DNA of 64,000 nucleotides, from the NCBI RefSeq assembly GCF_900102435.1, contig NZ_FNBU01000007.1, positions 52,188 through 116,187 on the forward strand. The letters are read 5' to 3'. Source of the DNA: Sporolituus thermophilus DSM 23256 (GTDB lineage: Bacteria; Bacillota; Negativicutes; Sporomusales; Thermosinaceae). The translations under genes were made by a program, and so were the position numbers. Of this stretch, positions 52,139-59,917 are shown in pieces (position 1 is the stretch's first letter; every line of letters starts with the position of its first letter). The notes under the pieces are model-generated. The model did no database searches. It saw nothing but the letters and a program-made list of their open reading frames with translations, and had not been told where the DNA came from.

Positions 52139-52459
52139 ATGGTAAATGAGAACCATATCTTATTTTCCGGATATGCTCGACTGCCATCAGGAACTGTTTC
52201 AGGCAAAATCTATGGAGTAATGGCCTTGGTTGTTTTAATTGACCGACAAACAGATGTAATAGTCGATGCTGACTGTACGCTGTCAACACCAATGTCCGCA
52301 CAATTTGTATCGCGTCTATTAGTCGGCAAAAGCCTGCGTAATGGCCCGGAGAATCTTATTCAACTCATCGAAAAATTTTACCAAGGGAGCGCGAAAAAAG
52401 CAATTATCACGGCAATACGTATAATATATGACAAGTATCTGGCATATATTAACCGCTGA
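52139..52459 (+). CDS. DUF3870-domain protein
   Basis: 106 residues of the DUF3870 type: 'HILFSGYARLPSGTVSGKIYGVMALVVLID' and 'IVDADCTLSTPMSAQFVSRLLVGKSL'. Function unknown; such genes often accompany CoA-transferase or amino-acid degradation genes, and here it lies 57 nt after the CoA-transferase in the same direction. ATG follows GGAGGC. Confidence 0.75.
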   Translation: MVNENHILFSGYARLPSGTVSGKIYGVMALVVLIDRQTDVIVDADCTLSTPMSAQFVSRLLVGKSLRNGPENLIQLIEKFYQGSAKKAIITAIRIIYDKYLAYINR

Positions 52460-52502
52460 GGTCATCACTTCATACTAATCTTCCTGCAAGAATATATGGT
52501 AA

Positions 52503-52533
52503 AAACGGCGGTAACGGCCCATTACCGCCGTTT
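52503..52533. terminator. Bidirectional terminator
   Basis: AAACGGCGGTAA / TTACCGCCGTTT between convergent DUF3870 and DUF401 genes, with A5/T5 on one side. Confidence 0.85.
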
Positions 52534-52537
52534 GGCG

Positions 52538-53752
52538 TCAACCCCAAAGGCTGATGACGCCATATGTCGCCGCAACCATAATGATCTCCAAAGCCAGTAT
52601 GGGGCGAAGCGACTTAAAGAAGTCGGATTTAAAATAGTCGAGTGTAACAAGTAAACAAAGATGCGCCGGGGACAGCATATGCCCGGCCGTGCCCATGACA
52701 AAGCAGACTGTAACCAAGGTCAGGTCGCCGGGCGACAAAACGGCGATAAAGGGGAAGGTCATAGCGACAAATCCCTGGGAAGTTCCGGTAAGGAGTCCGC
52801 CCAAAAAAGCAATGATCCCTACGACAACTGCGGCGGGGACAGCAAGGCTGTGAAACAGGGCGGCAATATCGTCAACTACGCCTGCTTGCCGCAACATATT
52901 TTGGAAAAAAAGGATGCCAAGGACACCGAGTAGCAGATTGCGGTCAAAAGCATGAACAAGCATCCCGCGAACAGCGGCCTGACTTTGCCGCAGGATGACG
53001 CTCATGGCGGCTACAACTATTGCCATGGATATAGAGGCGTCCAATCCAACGAAAACAACCAGAAGCAAATTGGCTAAAATAGGGCCGACGGCCAGCGCGA
53101 CATAGCGGTAAGCGCAAGCATCGGGGCAGGGACCGGCCGGGGCAGAATTAAGCGATGATTTGCCTTTTAACGGCGAGATAAAGGTCAGCCAGCCGATAGT
53201 TATTGATAATGCCGTTAACCAGGCCATGTGCGAAACCAGCGTGCCCAGCGGAATGCCGGAAAGATTACTGGCCAGCAGCATCCCGGTAAAGATAGGGTTG
53301 GTAAATTCCCAAACGTGCCGGAACCAATAATTAATGATCGTTTTGGTTTCGGCGGAAAGACCGTATGACTTGCCGGCGTTTTCTACCAGCGGGGCCGAAA
53401 AAATAGCGCCGCCCAAAGAAGGAAGGAAGCCGAGAAAAGCCGGCATCATGGCTAATAGATAACGGTCGCTTTTGAAGACTTGCCGGGACACTGACATAAA
53501 ACCATCAATCGTCCCGCTGGTGCGAAGCTGATATTCCAGGCACATCACAAAATACAGGGCAAAAATAATTTCCCAGGTGCTATGCGCCGTTAGCGTTGCG
53601 GTTATAGCCATTGTCAATTTGGATAGCTGCGGACCTGATGCAAAAAAGAGAACGGCCGAACCGGCCAACATGGCATAGCCCATTTTTATCTTTCGGTTAA
53701 GAAGAATAACAATTACGGCGAGCGTACAAACAATCGCTAGTACGGAAAGCAT
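52538..53752 (-). CDS. DUF401-family membrane protein
   Basis: 404 residues with about ten TM helices. 'FLGFLPSLGGAIFSAPLVENAG' and 'WEFTNPIFTGMLLASNLSGIP' are typical, and 'TGTSQGFVAMTFPFIAVL' lies in the second half. DUF401 proteins resemble DctM-like secondary transporters; substrate unknown. ATG follows TAGGAGTTGTAGCTGGCTT. Confidence 0.85.
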   Translation of the reverse strand: MLSVLAIVCTLAVIVILLNRKIKMGYAMLAGSAVLFFASGPQLSKLTMAITATLTAHSTWEIIFALYFVMCLEYQLRTSGTIDGFMSVSRQVFKSDRYLLAMMPAFLGFLPSLGGAIFSAPLVENAGKSYGLSAETKTIINYWFRHVWEFTNPIFTGMLLASNLSGIPLGTLVSHMAWLTALSITIGWLTFISPLKGKSSLNSAPAGPCPDACAYRYVALAVGPILANLLLVVFVGLDASISMAIVVAAMSVILRQSQAAVRGMLVHAFDRNLLLGVLGILFFQNMLRQAGVVDDIAALFHSLAVPAAVVVGIIAFLGGLLTGTSQGFVAMTFPFIAVLSPGDLTLVTVCFVMGTAGHMLSPAHLCLLVTLDYFKSDFFKSLRPILALEIIMVAATYGVISLWG

Positions 53753-53805
53753 AAGCCAGCTACAACTCCTAACTTGATAATAATACTTATAAAAAAATTA
53801 AAGAT

Positions 53806-54129
53806 TTAAAAAAACAGCCATCGCAGTGCCAGCATGGTTCCCATACCAGTGGTCAGTGTCACAACAATATTACGGCTTTTATATGCGACAATCGCTGCAA
53901 CAATACCTGCTAACAAATAGTGGTTGTGAAAAGATAGATCGAGCTGCCCTTTCGGCAATACCAAAGACGGCACAATCAGCGCCGTAAGAATGGCTGTGGG
54001 AATGTGTTTTAACCAGCGCTCCAGCCAGCCGGGAATTCCCGTTTGCCTGAACAACGCTACAGAGCTAAACCGGGTCGCAAATGTTACCAACGCCATACCG
54101 ACTATTATCGCAAAAGTCTCAAGATGCAC
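53806..54129 (-). CDS. azlD: Branched-chain amino acid exporter small subunit AzlD
   Basis: 107 residues, four TM helices, 'LVTFATRFSSVALF' and 'LKHIPTAILTALIVPSLV' as in AzlD. GTG at 54129 follows GAAGGAGACAAGAAGC and overlaps the azlC stop by 11 nt. Confidence 0.9.
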   Translation of the reverse strand: MHLETFAIIVGMALVTFATRFSSVALFRQTGIPGWLERWLKHIPTAILTALIVPSLVLPKGQLDLSFHNHYLLAGIVAAIVAYKSRNIVVTLTTGMGTMLALRWLFF

Positions 54130-54850
54130 GCTTCTTGTCTCCTTCCATCAGCCCCCCGATTATCGTTGCCACCAGGCAGGCCGCGATCATGTACCATTTT
54201 CCGGGTAGATATAATGCTCCCGCCACAGCGATAAGCCCGGCGATTATGCAAACCGCCACACTCGTCCGGTCCGTTAACCTGGGAAACAACAGTACCAAAA
54301 AAGTGGCGGGCATCGCAAAATCCAATCCCCATGCCAACGGGTCGGGAATGTAACTGCCGACAAAAACTCCTGCCACCGTTGACAAGCACCATGTGACATA
54401 CATGAAAAGACTGACTCCCAGATGATAGGAAGGATTATATCCTGCCTGATAAATGCGGCTGACGGTTATGGCGTAAGACTCATCGGTCAGTAAAAAAGAA
54501 AGCAGCACCTGCAGCGATAAAGGCTGTCGCACCAGATATGGCGCCAAGGAAGCCCCCATCAGCAAATGGCGTAAATTAACCAATAAGGTTGTAAACACAA
54601 TAATGCCCCAACCGGTGATGCCGGCCCCGATCATTGTAATGCCAATAAACTGGGCAGCTCCGGCAAACACTAAGAGTGACATCATCACTGTTTCCAGCGG
54701 TGTTAGCCCTGCTGTCAATCCCATTACACCACAGGTAATGCCAAAAGGTATAACACCTACCATAATTGGCCCGGCGTCCCTGGCGCCTTGCCAAAATTGC
54801 GGCATTGTCAAACCACGTTCCGTTACCTGCGCGGTTCTTGCATTATCCAC
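54119..54850 (-). CDS. azlC: Branched-chain amino acid exporter large subunit AzlC
   Basis: 243 residues. 'GARDAGPIMVGVIPFGITCGVMG' and 'NLRHLLMGASLAPYL' are AzlC hallmarks. With AzlD it exports branched-chain amino acids or analogues. GTG start at 54850 follows GGAGGTCAGCAGT. Confidence 0.9.
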   Translation of the reverse strand: MDNARTAQVTERGLTMPQFWQGARDAGPIMVGVIPFGITCGVMGLTAGLTPLETVMMSLLVFAGAAQFIGITMIGAGITGWGIIVFTTLLVNLRHLLMGASLAPYLVRQPLSLQVLLSFLLTDESYAITVSRIYQAGYNPSYHLGVSLFMYVTWCLSTVAGVFVGSYIPDPLAWGLDFAMPATFLVLLFPRLTDRTSVAVCIIAGLIAVAGALYLPGKWYMIAACLVATIIGGLMEGDKKRAS

Positions 54851-55193
54851 ACTGCTGACCTCCTATCGCGAAAATATCCAAAATGTAAAATTACATCCGA
54901 ACATTGGCAATACCTGCAAACAAATAAAATAATCGAGTAGAGTAAGGCCCTGTAATTTGCTAAGGTCTGGCATACTGTCGCATAACAAAATGAAGCATAA
55001 AATGTCGTTTTTGACACCTTATGCTTCCTAAGCTCAGTCATTTTCTCAATTCAATTATTTCCGAGGCATTTTCCAACGGTTCGCTGCGTCTTCTTATCCG
55101 CTAAATAACCGTCATGATCCATATCTTGGGTAACTCAATAAACGAGCCGCATTTCTTCTGAAATATCTCGCACATAATCGCTATAAATATATG
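54851..55193. other. Intergenic region between azlC and cysK
   Basis: 343 nt without a recognisable gene. It contains a hairpin at 54993-55026 (AAGCATAA...TTATGCTT with an inner TGTC/GACA stem) that could terminate cysK transcripts or act as an azlCD operator. Confidence 0.5.
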
Positions 55194-56132
55194 CTACAGT
55201 TCTTCCTGGAAAAGCGCCGTCGAAAGGTACCTTTCCCCCGTGTCGGGCAGCAACACCATGATGGTCTTTCCGGCATTCTCCGGGCGCTGAGCCACTTGGG
55301 TGGCGGCAAAGGCTGCGGCGCCACTGGATATGCCGACAAGCAGCCCCTCGGTCTTTGCCAGTTCGCGGGCGGTGGCAAAAGCTTCCTCGTTCTTGACTTT
55401 GATAATCTCGTCGATTATTTTCACGTTAAGGACATCAGGCACGAAGCCGGCGCCAATACCCTGGATTTTGTGAGGACCGGGTTTTCCGCCGGAAAGAACG
55501 GGCGAGTCGAAAGGTTCAACGGCGACGACTTTGAAAGAAGGTTTACGCTGTTTTATTACCTCCCCGACACCGGTGATAGTGCCACCGGTGCCAACACCAC
55601 CAACGAAGATGTCTACCTGGCCGTCAGTGTCGTTCCAGATTTCTTCCGCAGTCGTGACACGATGGATTGCGGGGTTGGCAGGGTTCTTAAACTGCTGGAG
55701 TATGAAAGAATTGGGTATTTCAGCCGCCAGTTCCTCGGCCCGGCGTATGGCCCCCTTCATTCCTTCCGCCCCTGGCGTGAGCACCAGTTCCGCGCCCAGC
55801 GCCTTGAGCAGGTTACGCCGCTCGACACTCATCGTGTCCGGCATGGTAAGGATAAGCCGGTAGCCTTTGGCAGCGGCCACGAAGGCCAGGGCTATGCCGG
55901 TGTTCCCACTGGTCGGCTCGATGATAACGCTGTCCTTATTGATAAGTCCCTTGTCTTCGGCGTCCTTGATCATGGCGTAACCGATGCGGTCTTTGACGCT
56001 GCTCAGTGGATTGAAGTATTCCAGTTTGGCGATGAGCTTGGCGTTTAGTCCCTTTGCTCTGTTGTAATTCCCCAGTTCCAGAAGCGGGGTGTTGCCGATG
56101 AGATCTGTCAAGTTCGTCGCTATTTTGGCCAT
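55194..56132 (-). CDS. cysK: Cysteine synthase A
   Basis: 312 residues. PLP lysine in '[15 protein letters not shown]', '[20 protein letters not shown]' and '[14 protein letters not shown]' are the O-acetylserine sulfhydrylase motifs. Makes cysteine from O-acetylserine and sulfide. ATG 56132 follows TTAGGAGGAAAACAAAA; the longer frame to 56174 is spurious. A terminator-like hairpin lies 165 nt upstream on the same strand. Confidence 0.95.
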   Translation of the reverse strand: MAKIATNLTDLIGNTPLLELGNYNRAKGLNAKLIAKLEYFNPLSSVKDRIGYAMIKDAEDKGLINKDSVIIEPTSGNTGIALAFVAAAKGYRLILTMPDTMSVERRNLLKALGAELVLTPGAEGMKGAIRRAEELAAEIPNSFILQQFKNPANPAIHRVTTAEEIWNDTDGQVDIFVGGVGTGGTITGVGEVIKQRKPSFKVVAVEPFDSPVLSGGKPGPHKIQGIGAGFVPDVLNVKIIDEIIKVKNEEAFATARELAKTEGLLVGISSGAAAFAATQVAQRPENAGKTIMVLLPDTGERYLSTALFQEEL

Positions 56133-56296
56133 TTTTGTTTTCCTCCTAAGCTTTTTGTTTATTCTCAAGGTCAAGAACTTGGTTCATGCTGCCAGTGCGG
56201 TAACCGATGACCGCGCTGCCCAGCCACTCCGACCACGGGCAGCAGGATCTACCGGGAACAGCGGTATAGTTGGTCCGTGACTAAGAGTAAAAAACA

Positions 56297-56336
56297 AAGC
56301 TGAGATAAAAGTCCCGGTGGGACTTTACCTCAGCCT
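56297..56336 (-). terminator. Terminator/attenuator upstream of cysK
   Basis: GCTGAGGTAAAGTCCC ... GGGACTTTTATCTCAGC with TTTGTTTTTTA on the minus strand. It either ends the yezD transcript or attenuates read-through into cysK. Confidence 0.8.
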
Positions 56337-56459
56337 TCAGTCTTACTGATCAGCTCAGAGTTATTTACTTGTTTTTAAGTTTACCACATGTAGCCATTGG
56401 TGTCAACGTGCTCTATTTTAGCCATGGCGCAAACAAATCATCAAGCAGATCGCGCGGGT

Positions 56460-56679
56460 CCTCGAACCCCACGCCATGCAGCTATATTCTTAGCAAAAGC
56501 CGTCACTTCTTCGGGTGCCAGCCTTGGAGCTGCCTGATCTCGCCCATTACCAGGCTGTATGTGCCGCACTGCTTCGCTGAGATTGGGGTACCGGGCTCTC
56601 CCTTGGCACGGTTCATCGCCGCACCTTCGCCGTTGCGGCGCAGCGCCTCACCCAGGTTTGCGCCGCAGACGAATGGCAC
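56460..56679 (-). pseudogene. pdxS: pdxS remnant (pyridoxal 5'-phosphate synthase lyase subunit)
   Basis: Minus-strand frames read '[20 protein letters not shown]' then '[10 protein letters not shown]', shift to 'NLSEAVRH', shift back to '[12 protein letters not shown]', and shift again to '[13 protein letters not shown]'. This is the central part of PdxS with at least three frameshifts and neither end. It is clearly decayed. Confidence 0.75.
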
Positions 56680-56735
56680 CTGAAAAGCGTGATTGTTTAT
56701 ATGAAACTAATTGTAGTCTTCTGATTGGCCTGAAA

Positions 56736-56927
56736 TCAGATGCCGTCGCCGTCCACACCTTCCAGTCGCGGTAGGCGCCTTTTCTCGGTTCTATCGATCT
56801 GGGTCACTTTCCCGTCTTTTATCTGAATGACCACTTGCCCGTACTGAAGACCGCTGAGAGCCTTGAGAATTTCCGCCCTGACAGCCCCGATCTTAAAATC
56901 GCTTACCCCGTTTGTTTTCGCGTCCAT
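56736..56927 (-). CDS. yezD: YezD-family (DUF2292) small protein, copy 1
   Basis: 63 residues; DUF2292 core 'EILKALSGLQYGQVVIQIKDGKVTQIDRTEKRR'. The family is of unknown function and is usually found with sulfur assimilation genes in Firmicutes. Follows copy 2 by 18 nt, behind the same SAM riboswitch. AAAGGGGAAGCGAG precedes the ATG. Confidence 0.85.
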   Translation of the reverse strand: MDAKTNGVSDFKIGAVRAEILKALSGLQYGQVVIQIKDGKVTQIDRTEKRRLPRLEGVDGDGI

Positions 56928-56945
56928 CTCGCTTCCCCTTTCCCA

Positions 56946-57110
56946 TCAGACCAGCCTGATTTTCTCGTTTATTTCGATCTGGATGACTCTCCCGTCCTGA
57001 ACGATGATCGTGATTGAACCGTATCCTACTGTGCGGATTGCCGCCTCAATCTTTTCCCATACCCGGGGTGGCAGGTTGTCGGGTGTATTCATGTTACTGC
57101 TAACCGCCAT
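56946..57110 (-). CDS. yezD: YezD-family (DUF2292) small protein, copy 2
   Basis: 54 residues, 'VWEKIEAAIRTVGYGSITIIVQDGRVIQIEINEKIRL'. ATG 57110 is chosen since GGAGGAA is 8 nt upstream; the frame to 57155 overlaps the riboswitch terminator. Divergent enough from copy 1 to be an old duplicate. Confidence 0.85.
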   Translation of the reverse strand: MAVSSNMNTPDNLPPRVWEKIEAAIRTVGYGSITIIVQDGRVIQIEINEKIRLV

Positions 57111-57152
57111 GGCCATTTCCTCCCTACTCTTTGTTAATCGGTCAGCGGCAAA

Positions 57153-57180
57153 CAAAAAATCCTTTCCGAGGAAAGGAATG
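57153..57180 (-). terminator. Intrinsic terminator of the SAM riboswitch
   Basis: TCCTTTCC-GAGG-type stem (CCTTTCC/GGAAAGG) followed by TTTTTTGTTTG on the minus strand, the expression platform of the S-box. Confidence 0.85.
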
Positions 57181-57187
57181 TTAGTAT

Positions 57188-57293
57188 ACCTCTCCTCTCA
57201 TCTTCCAGGATTACTCCTGCTGGAATTAGCACCTTGCGTTGCCGGTTGCCGGGTGTCATCGGGCCAGTCCCTCGACCTCTCTGGATAAGAGTG
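57188..57293 (-). promoter_or_regulatory. SAM-I riboswitch (S-box)
   Basis: Minus strand shows CTCTTATCCAGAGAGGTCGA, GGGACTGGCCCGATGA, CACCCGGCAACCGG, AAGGTGCTAATTCCAGCAGG and the closing GATGAGAGGAGAGG, all core S-box elements. It controls the yezD pair and possibly read-through to cysK. Confidence 0.96.
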
Positions 57294-57313
57294 ACTTATT
57301 TGGTTGTTTTAGA

Positions 57314-57342
57314 TATTAACACGCCGATATAAACACTGTCAA
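57314..57342 (-). promoter_or_regulatory. Promoter of the S-box transcript
   Basis: TTGACA (57342-57337), 17-nt spacer and TTAATA (57319-57314), about 20 nt before the riboswitch. Confidence 0.75.
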
Positions 57343-57505
57343 TAGCCATATTCCATCCCAATTGTTCCGAATGTATCGCCACGCCTCAACAATTGCGCGT
57401 TTCCGACTTGCCGCTATTGTAGTCTTTAATAGTTTTTTATGACCTCTTGCGCCTTTTTAAGGTTCCTAAAGCAGCCGAAACCACCGAGTGAAACCTAAGG
57501 GGAAA

Positions 57506-58048
57506 TTATTTCATTATTGGAAACTGCACTCCACCAGCCACCGTCTTCCGGTCTCCGTAAACCCACCAGCTGACCGATTTCCACAGTTGCCCATTCACCT
57601 GCGCTGCCGGACCGTTCATCGACCAGCCAACGCCAACATTCAGCGTAGGCTTAGGGGCGGTAATATTAATACGAATTTCAGTTTCTTCAGTAACAACCAG
57701 TTTGCCTTTTTCAAACTTAGCTTCTTCTTTAACCTCGGCAGGGACTTCAAACTCCTTGCCGTTTACTTTTACATAGACCTTACCCTGCCGCTTCTCGAAT
57801 TGGACGTTTGTGCGTTCTTGCTGGCCTGTTTTGGGATCCGTTTCTTTAGGAACGTAAACGATTTCCCGGGTACTGGTATTTTGTCCCTGGATATATACAG
57901 CTTGCGGCTCACTGGGTTTTGATGGTTTTCCGTCCAAGTTCACGCTGATTTGCGGCGTCTGTTGCTGCTTGGGGAAAAACTTTTCGCCCACCCAATGATT
58001 AGCAAAAATACTGCCGGCGGCCACAATGACCGCCCGCAGTATATACAC
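57506..58048 (-). CDS. Hypothetical membrane-anchored protein beside endolysin
   Basis: 180 residues: one N-terminal hydrophobic segment ('ILRAVIVAAGSIFANHWVG'), a proline/lysine-rich linker and a beta-rich domain ('VNGKEFEVPAEVKEEAKFEKGKLVVTEE'). No family recognised. Starts with GTG at 58048 without a good ribosome site and with a stop codon 5 codons upstream, so the 5' end may be altered. Together with the next gene it looks like part of a phage lysis or tail module. Confidence 0.6.
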   Translation of the reverse strand: MYILRAVIVAAGSIFANHWVGEKFFPKQQQTPQISVNLDGKPSKPSEPQAVYIQGQNTSTREIVYVPKETDPKTGQQERTNVQFEKRQGKVYVKVNGKEFEVPAEVKEEAKFEKGKLVVTEETEIRINITAPKPTLNVGVGWSMNGPAAQVNGQLWKSVSWWVYGDRKTVAGGVQFPIMK

Positions 58049-58084
58049 AGCTTTTCGAAATTAGTATGCAGATCAAACATCACT

Positions 58085-58546
58085 TTAGGCCGCTTGCTCG
58101 TCGTAACACGTCAGGTCGTTCGCCCTGATCGTCGCCAGCACCTTATCCGCATACTCCGGGTCCGTGGCATATATTCGTCCCATCGTACACACAAACTGCT
58201 CAATGTCATGCGTTTCTTGCCATATGGCCAGCGCGTCAGCGTATGCCGGCTCCTCAGTCATTAGCACGCACCAGTCCTCCACGGCCTCGTCCAGACTGGC
58301 GTAGTCCTTGAATTCGTCATTTATAGTTACCCATTCGCCGTTAATATACTCCTGTGTGGTGATGGTTATTGACTTGTCACCAGCAACGGCCTTGCGGCCA
58401 AAAAGGTTATACTCGCCGATTGTATACCGCCCCCAGCCGCTTTCCAGTGCTCCCTGGGCGATGCAGACGCTGGCAGGCAGGCCGTACTTGCGGCAAACAC
58501 GTTGAGCTACGGGTCCCAACCAGGCAATAAACTCATCGGGTGTCAC
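58085..58546 (-). CDS. Phage-type glucosaminidase endolysin
   Basis: 153 residues of the mannosyl-glycoprotein endo-beta-N-acetylglucosaminidase/FlgJ-like family: catalytic Glu in 'CIAQGALESGWG', then 'NLFGRKAV' and 'FKDYASLDEAVEDW'. No signal peptide, as in endolysins that need a holin. GTG start follows AAGGGGGAAAACTG and overlaps the stop of the small upstream frame. Confidence 0.85.
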   Translation of the reverse strand: MTPDEFIAWLGPVAQRVCRKYGLPASVCIAQGALESGWGRYTIGEYNLFGRKAVAGDKSITITTQEYINGEWVTINDEFKDYASLDEAVEDWCVLMTEEPAYADALAIWQETHDIEQFVCTMGRIYATDPEYADKVLATIRANDLTCYDEQAA

Positions 58547-58680
58547 CAGTTTTCCCCCTTATCATACGGATTTTTTCCCTGTTCGCTATTAGCCACACTA
58601 TCTACAATATATTTTATGACTGCAAGGGGCCCAGCGGCCCCAAATACTGCTATGCCGTCCCAGCAACTTTTTAGTTCAAT
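58543..58680 (-). CDS. Small membrane-segment protein coupled to endolysin (5'-truncated or atypical start)
   Basis: 45-codon frame with one hydrophobic stretch ('GIAVFGAAGPLAVIKYIVDSV') and a polar end ('ANSEQGKNPYDKGENW'). Its TGA overlaps the GTG of the endolysin, a typical coupling. There is no ATG/GTG/TTG start: the frame opens after a TAA, and only ATT codons are available. It may be a cut-off holin-like or linker gene. Confidence 0.45.
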   Translation of the reverse strand: MELKSCWDGIAVFGAAGPLAVIKYIVDSVANSEQGKNPYDKGENW

Positions 58681-58937
58681 TTTGCATTACTGCGGGCATT
58701 CCACTAGTAGCCTACAACCCAAAACAAAAATAGGAGCAGAAACGCCCCTATCAATGCCTGATGATGTATTTTTGCATGCGATTCATGCTCAATGCCGCAC
58801 TCCCTGCCAAATAAAAACAGCCACCTGCATGAAAAGCGTTGCAGCACAGCCGACGCGTTGCGGAAAGGCCATCTTCAACTTCTGCCGCGTTTTTCTACCG
58901 TGTCGACGAAATTCATACTGCAGAAAATAGTAGTTGC
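58681..58937. other. Region between phage module and PAS protein
   Basis: About 260 nt with no recognisable coding sequence, RNA or repeat; open frames on the + strand lack ribosome sites and protein-like composition. Confidence 0.4.
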
Positions 58938-59585
58938 TTATTCTTTACTCAAAGAGTGTTTGGTGCGCATCTCATCACTGCACACTGGACAATAGTCGTG
59001 CGTAAATTCCGCTTCAGAATGCGTTTTTAAATACTTTTCGAGGGTTATCCAATTGCCCTGTTCGTCACGAATACGATGGCAGATCGAGCAGATTGGAATT
59101 AGTCCCTCTAGCTGAGTAACAAGGGATACATCTTCAGTAAGCACGATTGCCATTCGCTTGTTTTCATATAGTATTGGGGCTGCCGTCACCAAGAGGGTTA
59201 GCCTCTTGACCTCACCATCTTGGATAACATTAAAAATACCTTTGTTGCGAGATACAACTTGTCCGTTTAAAGCTTCGAGTACACTTTTACGCAACACGCA
59301 TCTCAAACAACCGGGTGATCCTCCGCAACCCTCAGGACCACGAGCGTTAACGCATCTCAAGACCTCTCCACACTTTTGCAGGTGGGCTTCTTCTTTGGAA
59401 ATACAAAAAAATTTTATGGCTGCGTCATTGATGCACCGTACTCTAACTTCGTTATTTACAATCATTACAGCTAGCGGCATAGTCTTGATGAGAAAAGCCG
59501 CAAGGCTGGCATTCAACTCACTCGACAGATCTAAGCATTCCCGCACTGTTTCCCATACCACCTTATACAAAATTGTTTCGACCAA
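58938..59585 (-). CDS. PAS-domain protein with cysteine-rich C-terminal motif
   Basis: 215 residues. PAS-like core (about 25-155; 'PLAVMIVNNEVRVRCINDAA') includes an extra cysteine cluster 'CGEVLRCVNARGPEGCGGSPGCLRC', possibly redox or Fe-S. The C-terminal 'IPICSICHRIRDEQGNWITLEKYL' and 'SEAEFTHDYCPVC' is a known tail of PAS sensor proteins. No output domain. TTG start at 59585 has no good ribosome site, so the N-terminus is uncertain. Confidence 0.75.
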   Translation of the reverse strand: MVETILYKVVWETVRECLDLSSELNASLAAFLIKTMPLAVMIVNNEVRVRCINDAAIKFFCISKEEAHLQKCGEVLRCVNARGPEGCGGSPGCLRCVLRKSVLEALNGQVVSRNKGIFNVIQDGEVKRLTLLVTAAPILYENKRMAIVLTEDVSLVTQLEGLIPICSICHRIRDEQGNWITLEKYLKTHSEAEFTHDYCPVCSDEMRTKHSLSKE

Positions 59586-59718
59586 TTCATTGCGATTGTA
59601 ATTACTTTGTTGTATCCATTCACTTTTTTGTTTAATTAATTACGTTGCTGACCAAATCTCTTTAAATTTGGTTCATCTACTCATTAACACATGAGAATGT
59701 ATTTGGCAATCCAAAAAT

Positions 59719-59911
59719 GCAGATTTCGGCAATTAAGTAATTATTCATCCATCCGCATAAACTTGACAAGGAGCCTCTGCGGGTATGATATTTAGGCTGC
59801 GCGGCGTTGCTTAGGCAACACCGCTAGAACAGCCAATCATACCCGCCCCTCCATGCAAAGTTTATGCAAACTTTGTTCAATTTCGGCATTTTATACGTGC
59901 AGATTTCGGCA
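59719..59911. repeat. 13-bp direct repeats flanking a 180-bp segment
   Basis: GCAGATTTCGGCA occurs at 59719-59731 and 59899-59911, with a partial copy ATTTCGGCA at about 59880. They bracket the long hairpin. Confidence 0.7.
59779..59846. repeat. 68-nt long inverted repeat/cruciform
   Basis: Outer arms GCGGGTATGAT / ATCATACCCGC are perfect; inside are GGCTG / CAGCC and GCGGCGTTGC-TTAG-GCAACACCGC with one mismatch. A nearby smaller repeat AAAGTTT-ATGC-AAACTTT follows at about 59857-59874. Could be a terminator-like RNA or a small non-autonomous mobile element. Confidence 0.7.
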
Positions 59912-59917
59912 GCCAAA

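Larger units (their letters stand above)
59586..59917. other. Intergenic region with repeat-flanked large inverted repeat
   Basis: 332 nt without a gene. It holds two 13-bp direct repeats and the long inverted repeat listed separately. Confidence 0.6.

Noticed and set aside
56135..56336. T-box leader for cysK
   Set aside because: There is a terminator hairpin but no T-box sequence (AGGGTGGNACCGCG) or specifier loop.
56369..56774. + strand open frames over the pdxS remnant
   Set aside because: Antisense to recognisable PdxS fragments, no ribosome site, low-complexity product.
58502..59030. + strand frames across the phage module border
   Set aside because: No ribosome sites and cysteine/serine-rich random composition; shadows of the endolysin and PAS genes.
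59779..59846. Integron attC site
   Set aside because: The required RYYYAAC/GTTRRRY core sites are not found at the ends and no integron integrase is present.
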